Of a stretch of 7,441 bases of DNA, positions 1 to 6,400 are shown piece by piece. The notes beneath the pieces are model-generated. The model searched no databases. It was not told the origin of the DNA and saw only the letters and a program-made list of their open reading frames with translations. Numbering within the stretch: position 1 is the first letter of the stretch; each line of letters begins with the position of its first letter. The translations under genes were made by a program, and so were the position numbers. Origin of the DNA: Bacteroidia bacterium (lineage in GTDB: Bacteria > Bacteroidota > Bacteroidia > UKL13-3); NCBI GenBank assembly GCA_022402405.1, contig JAKRSG010000302.1, positions 1 through 7,441 of the forward strand, in the 5' to 3' direction.

Positions 1-616
1 TGCCCACTGGAATTTCACATTTATCGGCTCTAAGCATATCCAAATCTGTTTGCGTAAAAACCGTAATTCCATCAAAAGAATTGAGCACCGAAAGCTCATA
101 TTTTTTTAATCGAGAAGCCAATAAACGCAAGTACGTTCGCTTTAAAATATTGCTACAATTATCTGCTAGGTTCTCCCAAATTTTATATTCTATATTATGC
201 TGCCGAAGCACACAAATAGCGCTAGAGTGAGCTCTAATTACTGGTAAATAAGGAGCCACAAAAACACTTTCAAACACCACCACATCGAAGGTATTTTTAG
301 AACAAATTTCCTTCAATAAGTTCTCAAAATCGTCGCTTAAAAACCTATCAACGTGGTAAGACGAATCTTTAAACAAATTCAAAAAAGCATCTTTCGGTTT
401 GATCCTATTATCGATGTAGCTCAGGTGGATTTCGGCATTATCTTTAAGATCGGCCGGCAACTCTTCCATAGAAACAAAATGTTTGCTCGTATTAAGCGCT
501 GCCATACAAAGCTCCACTCCAGATTGGATATAACCCTTGCTTTCATTGTAATTAGCAATGGCACCACCATCCTTAAGCGGCCAAGGAAATCGGTTAAAAA
601 GTTGTAGAATTTTCAT
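1..616 (-). CDS. Glycosyltransferase family 4-type protein, N-terminal part (3' end outside window)
   Basis: Translation from the ATG at 616 down to the left edge gives about 205 residues without a stop, so the gene's 3' end lies outside the window. It begins MKILQLFNRFPWPLKDGG, the first beta strand and glycine-rich acceptor-side loop of a GT-B fold glycosyltransferase. Further on, FDVVVFESVFVAPYLPVIR followed by LRQHNIEYKIWENL matches the 'R-x-HN-x-E-x-x-IWE' region usual in GT4/GT1-like enzymes of bacterial polysaccharide synthesis. The donor-binding C-terminal half with its E-x7-E motif would lie beyond position 1 and cannot be checked. No signal peptide is seen, so it is probably cytoplasmic, moving a sugar from a nucleotide donor to a cell-surface glycan; donor and acceptor are unknown. 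G+C is higher here than in genes 964..3419. It is probably a resident chromosomal gene rather than part of the accessory cluster. Family is fairly sure, exact function unknown. Confidence 0.85.
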   Translation of the reverse strand, partial: MKILQLFNRFPWPLKDGGAIANYNESKGYIQSGVELCMAALNTSKHFVSMEELPADLKDNAEIHLSYIDNRIKPKDAFLNLFKDSSYHVDRFLSDDFENLLKEICSKNTFDVVVFESVFVAPYLPVIRAHSSAICVLRQHNIEYKIWENLADNCSNILKRTYLRLLASRLKKYELSVLNSFDGITVFTQTDLDMLRADKCEIPVG

Positions 617-623
617 GGAAGAT

Positions 624-632
624 GCAAAGAAA
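624..632 (-). promoter_or_regulatory. Possible Bacteroidota -7 element for the glycosyltransferase gene
   Basis: On the minus strand TTTCTTTGC lies 7 bases before the glycosyltransferase ATG. It differs at one position from the Bacteroidota -7 consensus TAnnTTTG. No clear TTG is seen at the -33 spacing, and the transcript would have almost no 5' leader. This is weak and based on motif likeness only. The leader has no Shine-Dalgarno sequence. Confidence 0.25.
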
Positions 633-683
633 CGAAAAGCCTGCCGATTCTTTTTGAAAAATACGAAAATAAAAGAATACTAG

Positions 684-760
684 TGCACCCAAAGGGACTC
701 GAACCCCCATCTTCAGAACCGGTCCGCCAGCTGGCGGATTATCCATTGAACTATGGATGT
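684..760 (-). tRNA. tRNA-Arg(CCG)-like sequence, probably a degenerate tRNA pseudogene
   Basis: Read on the minus strand, the 3' half is a good tRNA: a T arm with GGGGG/CCCTT around loop TTCGAGT (692..708), then acceptor strand TGGGTGC plus discriminator A. The 5' half has TA-GTTC-AATGGATA, a normal start of a D arm, and acceptor strand ACATCCA, which pairs with TGGGTGC except for an A-C mismatch at pair 1 and a T-G wobble. The segment that should complete the D stem and supply the 5' anticodon stem is replaced by a GC-rich palindrome (723..738). The D stem cannot close and TCTGA (713..717) has no partner. The implied anticodon loop GACCGGT would give CCG (Arg) but has A where the near-universal U33 should be. 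At 77 nt it is about 4 longer than expected. No CCA is encoded. Probably non-functional; it may be an integration remnant. Confidence 0.5.
723..738. repeat. Perfect 16-bp GC-rich palindrome inside the tRNA-like sequence
   Basis: TCCGCCAGCTGGCGGA equals its own reverse complement and has 12 G/C of 16 in an otherwise AT-rich region. As RNA it would form a 6-bp stem with an AGCT loop. It sits exactly where the D stem and anticodon stem of the tRNA should be, so it looks inserted or substituted. It may belong to a family of short dispersed palindromes, but only one copy is in this window. Confidence 0.7.
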
Positions 761-810
761 ATATGTTGAAAGAACCCTTTGGCTTTAAAAAGAGGTATTG
801 AAAGATTTAA

Positions 811-847
811 TTGATGGGCTGATAATTAACAAACTCCAGCCCATCAA
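811..847 (-). terminator. Stem-loop, possible transcription terminator
   Basis: The arms TTGATGGGCTG (811..821) and CAGCCCATCAA (837..847) pair perfectly over 11 bp with a 15-base loop. On the minus strand it is followed by TTAAATCTTT, and on the plus strand by ATTATTTT; neither is a strong T run. It lies downstream of the 172-residue gene and 27 bases after the small reading frame ending at 875, and before the tRNA-like sequence. The hairpin is certain as sequence; its use as a terminator, in one or both directions, is inferred. Confidence 0.45.
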
Positions 848-874
848 ATTATTTTAAAGTTGTAATTAAACAGT

Positions 875-976
875 TTAGTCTGAGGTTTCATTTTTCTCAA
901 GAGGCATCTTTTCATAGCACGAAAATTCTATTAATTCAATTTTACATAGGAAACAAAAATTTTCTAAGAAAAACAT
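875..976 (-). other. Short open frame, possible remnant of a gene 3' end
   Basis: This 33-codon minus-strand frame starts at the ATG at 976, overlaps the last 13 bp of the 172-residue gene in another frame, and ends with TAA at 875. Its final residues, SCYEKMPLEKNETSD, are hydrophilic and look like an ordinary protein C terminus; the first dozen are hydrophobic and low in complexity. A hairpin follows 27 bases after the stop, the place expected for a terminator. It could be the stump of a gene truncated when the neighbouring genes arrived, a tiny real gene, or chance. No Shine-Dalgarno sequence and no recognised family. Confidence 0.15.
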
Positions 977-1482
977 TCAAGATCAAAAATTGATTTTATG
1001 AAATTAGGCGTTCTTGTTACTACAGCCATATGCAATAGCTTGTGTATATCATTGGTTTTCAAATTTTTTAAATATACTTTAGAACAACCCCCAAAATCGC
1101 TCAAAAAATAATAGTTACTATGATGAGATACTATTCTATTTCCTAAACTAGAATAATGATTTCCAATTTTTGGAGTTTGAGGAAAAAAAGATGGGCATGA
1201 AACTTTATTATCTTCTATGCCACCTTTATAATCTTCATTTACGTCGAAGTTAATAAAAACAGCACAATTCCGCTCTAATTTATCTAGAACACTTTGATCA
1301 ATTTCTTTAATTGTAACCATACCCCAAAAGTGCATAGGATTGTAATAAAACAATAAATTTTCACCGTCATTTAAAGCAAAAAAATAATGAGATACATACA
1401 GAGTATTTACACATTTTGTTTTGCGAAGTTCTTCAATTAGCTCGCCATTGATTCTTGTTTCATATCCATTGTATTCTTTCAT
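964..1482 (-). CDS. Hypothetical protein, 172 residues, unknown family
   Basis: The frame runs from ATG at 1482 to TAG at 964. The protein starts MKEYNGYETRINGELIEELR and is mixed alpha/beta in character, rich in aromatic residues and Asn (LLFYYNPMHFWG at 43-54, SHHSNYYFLSDFGG at 119-132). It has Cys at 24, 73, 96, 133 and 170 but no regular zinc-finger spacing. There is no signal peptide or membrane segment, so it is probably cytosolic. I do not recognise the family. The leader is AT-rich with no Shine-Dalgarno sequence, usual for Bacteroidota. A 222-bp spacer separates it from the 368-residue gene upstream, so it may have its own promoter, but I found no TAnnTTTG match there. It is AT-rich like its upstream neighbours, which suggests accessory cargo. 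It could be an immunity-like or regulatory protein, but nothing in the sequence decides this. Confidence 0.7.
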   Translation of the reverse strand: MKEYNGYETRINGELIEELRKTKCVNTLYVSHYFFALNDGENLLFYYNPMHFWGMVTIKEIDQSVLDKLERNCAVFINFDVNEDYKGGIEDNKVSCPSFFPQTPKIGNHYSSLGNRIVSHHSNYYFLSDFGGCSKVYLKNLKTNDIHKLLHMAVVTRTPNFIKSIFDLECFS

Positions 1483-1704
1483 GTATTATATCATTTATTA
1501 TAATAAATATTATGCTATGAAGCTATGTATTTCCCCAAAAAAAACAATCAAAAATTGATAACCCATAATAATTTTCATAAAATACTTACTACATTAATCG
1601 GCAATTGAAAATCATTAGTAACTAACTATAAATTTATGCTTATTCAAGATTTTCTTTTAAAATTTAAGTTAATTTCAAAAAATTATTCTGTAATATTTCT
1701 TTTA
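1483..1704. other. AT-rich intergenic spacer, nothing recognised
   Basis: These 222 bases between two minus-strand genes are very AT-rich, with A and T runs. I see no RNA gene, no convincing hairpin terminator and no exact Bacteroidota promoter element on the minus strand. It probably holds the end of the upstream transcript and a promoter for the 172-residue gene, but neither can be placed. Confidence 0.4.
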
Positions 1705-2811
1705 CTATTGTTGTTTTAAAAGCCATTTTAAAAGTTCAATATTCCTAATTCTTTTAGAAACTTTGAACAATGATTTATACGTTTCATTACAATAATATCT
1801 TTTCAAGAGAGCATATTTTTTTTTATTGTTTATTCTAGAATAGGCTATAGCCCATATCATTGTTACTTTTTGGTGCGTATGCAAATTAGCGTAAAAATAA
1901 TCTCTCATTTTATCAAAATCAGGAATGCTTATAGGATATTCCTTGGTATTATCTTTTGGAGTGCCATAATGTCTTCTTGACAGGTTTAGTTCAGGAACTG
2001 TTAAATCTATTACTTCTTCGTCATATTCACCATCAAAAAAATTAAATTCAATTTTCTTAGGCAAATATTCAGCAAATTCCATTTCAATAACTTTGTTAGC
2101 ATCTATTTCATTATCGTAATCTTGAATAGCCTGCAAATCAGATTTATTTAAATATTCAAAATCGTCAACCAAAGTTTGTTGATTTACAACAAACTTAGAA
2201 TCCTGATCAATTAACCAACTAATGAGCTCAGCTCTCCTAGTTCTCAGATTATCTTTATGAAAATTGGTTTTTGCCCAATTGCTAATAAGTTCAGACTTTT
2301 TCGGGTATCTTAAAACTCTGTTCAAAATAATATTTGAAATATGAAAGTTGGAACAAAGCCAATTTTCCTCAATTGAAGTAAGTTCTATATCAATTAGCGT
2401 ATAATTACAAATTATTCTTGCTTCCTCAAGCTGTTTAGGAACTATATGTAACTTTTGTTCAAAGGTTTTCTTAAACAAACTAAAAAGCAATATTCTAGTT
2501 TGAAGAGAAAGTTTAGGTTTGATATCTATGTTTTTAGGCCCTTTATTGTTATTTTGTTTTGCAGATTTATAATATTGCTTTATATTTTGCAATAATGATA
2601 ACCTACTAATTCTTTTTCCTGTATCCCATGTATCATCAGCGAGTTTAACGAGAAAGTAAAACACCTTTGGATTAAATTGATAATAAATAAGATAGTCCCT
2701 TTTCAAAAGGAAATCAGAATATGACAAAATCAAATCATTATTAGGGTAGGGCCGCTCAAATTCAATAATTAATCGCTGTAACTCTTTTATTCTCTTTTTG
2801 TTCATGTGCAT
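1705..2811 (-). CDS. Unknown mostly helical protein, 368 residues, third gene of the helicase cluster
   Basis: The frame starts at ATG 2811 (a second ATG at 2805 is equally possible; no Shine-Dalgarno sequence decides) and ends at 1705. The protein is predicted by eye to be mainly alpha-helical. It has a basic N terminus (MNKKRIKELQRL), a helical middle with WAKTNFHKDNLRTRRAELI (179-197), an acidic stretch with FFDGEYDEEVIDL (258-270), and a basic C terminus (KKYALLKRYY, KRIRNIELLKWLLKQQ). I see no catalytic motif, signal peptide or membrane helix. The shape could suit a helical-repeat scaffold or nucleic-acid-binding subunit, but this is a guess. It follows the tail-anchored protein gene after only 56 bp with no terminator or clear promoter between, so it is probably co-transcribed with the nuclease-helicase. 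It is very AT-rich (11 G/C in the 60 bases from 1681). Real gene: likely. Function: unknown. Confidence 0.75.
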   Translation of the reverse strand: MHMNKKRIKELQRLIIEFERPYPNNDLILSYSDFLLKRDYLIYYQFNPKVFYFLVKLADDTWDTGKRISRLSLLQNIKQYYKSAKQNNNKGPKNIDIKPKLSLQTRILLFSLFKKTFEQKLHIVPKQLEEARIICNYTLIDIELTSIEENWLCSNFHISNIILNRVLRYPKKSELISNWAKTNFHKDNLRTRRAELISWLIDQDSKFVVNQQTLVDDFEYLNKSDLQAIQDYDNEIDANKVIEMEFAEYLPKKIEFNFFDGEYDEEVIDLTVPELNLSRRHYGTPKDNTKEYPISIPDFDKMRDYFYANLHTHQKVTMIWAIAYSRINNKKKYALLKRYYCNETYKSLFKVSKRIRNIELLKWLLKQQ

Positions 2812-2867
2812 ACTTTTCTAAACTTAAAAACACGCTTAGCGGGAACTTTCTCTAAACAAAACGGTTT

Positions 2868-3419
2868 CTAAGGTTTGTAATTAAATGAAAAAATAGTTGC
2901 AGCAGTTCCAAATACCAATAGCCCAAACATAACATAAAATAATGATTTCAAAATTTTAAGTTCCCTGTCTTGTTGATCAAGTCTTTGCAACAAGATATTA
3001 TTATTTTTATTTTGAGTTCTTTCAATTATTGAAAGTCTATTGGGAAAATCAACCGAATCCAATATTTTCACTAGACCATCGGTTGATTCAACAATATTTT
3101 TATATTGCTCTAATAGACGTTTTGTCTCAACAAGTTTCTCCCTGTTTATTGTATCTATCTTATTACCTGTTGTTTCAAACTTTAATACCCCATCATTAAT
3201 TTGAATTTCCGTATTTTTCTTTAAATCATCAATATATTGTTTATATAGATTAAAAATTTTATCCGTATACACAGTATAGTTCTTTTGGACATTCTCTAGC
3301 TCAGCTATAATGCTGATTGAATTTTCTTTAGCACCATCTATATAGCTAGTTATTGTTTTTAATCGGGTTAGTTCCTTTTGTAGCAATCCTAATTGCTCAT
3401 TTATTTCTTTCTCAAACAT
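2868..3419 (-). CDS. Coiled-coil protein with one C-terminal membrane helix (tail-anchored), 183 residues
   Basis: I choose the ATG at 3419 because GGAG lies 6 bases before it; the frame could extend four codons to a TTG at 3431, but that would include the ribosome site. It ends with TAG at 2868. Residues 1 to about 158 are highly charged and heptad-like (EKEINEQLGLLQKELTRLK, then helices near 35-70, 95-117 and 140-158), suggesting coiled coils. Residues 160-179 (LFYVMFGLLVFGTAATIFSF) form a single hydrophobic helix, followed only by NYKP. There is no N-terminal signal, so the bulk should face the cytoplasm, anchored in the inner membrane by its tail. The start overlaps the helicase stop by 8 bases (ATGTTTGA), implying translational coupling and a joint function. 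No family or enzymatic motif is recognised. It may be a membrane tether, sensor or effector for the nuclease-helicase; that role is inferred from context. Confidence 0.8.
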   Translation of the reverse strand: MFEKEINEQLGLLQKELTRLKTITSYIDGAKENSISIIAELENVQKNYTVYTDKIFNLYKQYIDDLKKNTEIQINDGVLKFETTGNKIDTINREKLVETKRLLEQYKNIVESTDGLVKILDSVDFPNRLSIIERTQNKNNNILLQRLDQQDRELKILKSLFYVMFGLLVFGTAATIFSFNYKP

Positions 3420-6400
3420 AATTTTCTCCAAATTTATTGTTAAAGTTTTTAGTCCAAATTGTATTTATTTTTAGAAACAAATAACCTTTCAATTCCTGCA
3501 ACTCTTTTGATACCTTATAATCAAAATTATCAAATCTTTTCATAAAATCATTGAAAATGGCAGATGCTTCGTCCGTTGTTAGATTTTCATCTTCAACCAT
3601 TCTGAGAAAACCAAATGTGAAATTTTCTTTAGCTTCTTGAATAAAGACATCTGTTTGATATTGAACTTCAAGAGCCAAAACAGAAAAGGCTTTCAAAATA
3701 TGAAGTGCATAGTTTTCACTGTATTTAATACTTTGTGTTATCAATCTTGTTGTCGCACCTCTCAAATGTTTTAGATTGTTGATTTCACCGCCTGCATCTG
3801 TTGTAATTCTGTCTATATAATCATTAATAATTCCTAAACTTGAAATTTCTCCATCTTTTGTATCTTCAGGAAGAAATTGTGGTCTTGCGTATTTTGAGTT
3901 CATATAAAGGTCAATAAACTCTTTGAACCCTTTTGAACCTTGTTTGTCATCTAAACCGACAATACAAGCACTTTCCATAGCATCAATTGATTTTTTTCGC
4001 AAATCGGCTACGTGTTCGTAAACAAACTTTATAAGAAAACCTAAGCACTGGTAAATCTCTCTTGATATTGGATTTTTTGCATTGGTAAAAAAGAATGGAA
4101 CACGTACTATAAGTTCTTTAGTTTTCTTTTCGCTATTGTACATTCTCAAAAACTTTTCGAGTTGTTTGGTATAATATCCAATAGGTTTTTTAGTGATATA
4201 TGCTGTTATTGTTTTAGAATGATAATTTACAGTATAGTCATCTATAATTCCGATAACGGAAAGCCTGTAAATAGCTTTATACGTATCTTCTTCATTTCTG
4301 ATTTGCAAAAATCTCTTTTTTAATTCAGAGTAAAAATCGACAGGGATTGGGAAACCTAATTCATTTGACAGATTTTCAATGAATTTTTCTCCTGAATTAC
4401 AAAATTTTTGTGCTTTTTCCACACTTTTAGTTGTAAAAGGCAGTCCATTTAATGACAAATATTCAGCTATGGTTTCTATTTCATTATTTACAAATGGAAT
4501 GACAACCTGAAATTCGCTTTTTGAATTTGGGTCAGTTAGCAACTTTTCAATTCCTAATTCATTGTGCGAAAGAACAAATGTGCTTAACCAATTGAAAGCC
4601 GTCATGTCGGCTGGTTTTTCATCAAAGATAATCTGTCTTATATAATCGGCGATTTCAGTTGCTTTGAATTTATTTTCTGGATTTGGATAAAATGGTAAGG
4701 CTTCTCTATCAAGATAAATGCTTCCGTAATTTTCATTGATGTACAATACTTGTCTATCATTCGCATTTGTTATTGCATTTAATGAAATTTTCATTCCAAA
4801 TTCCTCGAATACTCTATCGCCTATATCGTTTAACAGTTTATAAGAGGGGAATTTTATTTCAGTTAGCAACTCGACTAAAAGTCTTTTTTCTTTTCCTATT
4901 CCTTTGAAGTTATTAGCATGAAAGCTATGTAACAGTTTTTTATCAATTGATAAATTAGTTTTTTTAAAATGAATTTCAATATTTCCATCTTCATCAACTG
5001 TTTCTATTTTTTCAGTAGAGTTTAATCCTTGTCTGTTGAACAATAAAACTCCTAATGCTAACTTTCTATCACGTCCGCCTCTTCCTGCTTCTTGGTAATA
5101 ACTTTCAATTGAACTCGGATAGTTTAAGTGTACAACATAACGGATATTGGGCTTGTCAATTCCCATTCCAAACGCTTTTGTTGCAACCAATAAATCCAAC
5201 TCATTATTCACAAATTTACTTTGAGTGATTTCGTTGTTTGCATCGTCTCCGCCTACAAAAGTTCCGATACTACTGAAATGTTCCGAAAGTTTATTTGCAT
5301 TGTCTTTTACTCCATAATACCATTTTCGATGTGGACAGAATACTAATCCTGCGTTACTTTCTTTTCCTCTTTGTTCAAAAAATGTATAGGGATTGAAATT
5401 GCCTAAACGAATATCTTTTCCGTTAAATGCTTCTTTGGCTTCTTCAATAATTGCTTCGTCATTGCTGAACGTTTCGTAGTATTTTGGAATTGATTGTAAT
5501 GTTGTTTCTAATGCTTTTTGTTTAGCTTGTCCTAAAATAGTTTGTGTATGTTTATTTATCTCTTCATCACCGTCAAAATCAGCAACGACCTCAACAATCT
5601 TAAATTGAATTTCGGGGCGGTCTAATTTTTCAAGCCTAACAATTGCGCTTTCATCTGGAATATCAAGCTCTCTTTGTATATCTGAAAGCACATCATAAGA
5701 AGCTGTTGCAGTCAATGCGAAAAATGGAATTGTTTTGCCCGATTTGGTTTTACAATAATTTCTTGCGTTATCTCCTAATCGCAAATAAGAAGTTCTAAAA
5801 TCGTGTCCCCATTCCGAAACGCAATGGGCTTCATCAATTACGCAATAACTGAAATAGTTTTTGTTTAGATTACTTGTTTCTAATAAATCATTTCTAAACC
5901 TATCATCTTGTAACCTTTCGGGCGAAACAAAAGCAAAAATGGTTTCGGCATTTTTAATTTTATCCAAAGCCATTTCTCGTTGTTTAGCATTTAAAGATGA
6001 ATTGATATAGATTGCACCGTCTATGTAGTTTTTTAGCAAACCTTCGTATTGGTCTTTCATTAACGATTTAATCGGGTCAATAACGATAACCATTCCGGGC
6101 TGCAATAGGGAAGTGAGTTGATAAGTTAAAGATTTCCCCGAACCAGTAGGAAGTAATCCAATTACACTTTCCCCTTGTATTGCTCTATTGATAATTTCTA
6201 CTTGTCCAGGACGAAACCCTGTTTTTCTGAAAATATTTTGCACGAATATTTCCAATTGTGCAACTTGCTCTTTATTTTCTTCAAATATATTTTCTTTCTT
6301 GTTCCGCTTGCCAAGTTTCTTGTAAATTATAGTTTCACTTGTTTTAAATTGTCTTTTCGTTTTTGGTGAATGAGCAGAACGAATTAAAACTTTTGTATCA

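Noticed and set aside
353..607. Plus-strand open frame of 84 codons
   Set aside because: It lies wholly opposite the glycosyltransferase coding frame, whose product is clearly recognisable; the plus-strand product resembles nothing.
689..782. Inverted repeat CCAAAGGG (689..696) and CCCTTTGG (775..782) around the tRNA-like sequence
   Set aside because: Only 8 bp, nearly 80 bases apart, and one arm is part of the tRNA T and acceptor stems; not enough to call an element end.
2834..2842. Small palindrome CGCTTAGCG between two genes
   Set aside because: A 4-bp stem with a 1-base centre is too short for a terminator and has no T run.
3420..3431. Alternative TTG start four codons upstream for the coiled-coil protein
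   Set aside because: The GGAG at 3426..3429 sits well spaced before ATG 3419, and starting at the TTG would place this site inside the gene.
6175..6369. Plus-strand open frame of 64 codons
   Set aside because: It lies opposite the helicase gene between the linker and motif 0, and its product is low-complexity and hydrophobic: a shadow of AT-rich coding DNA.
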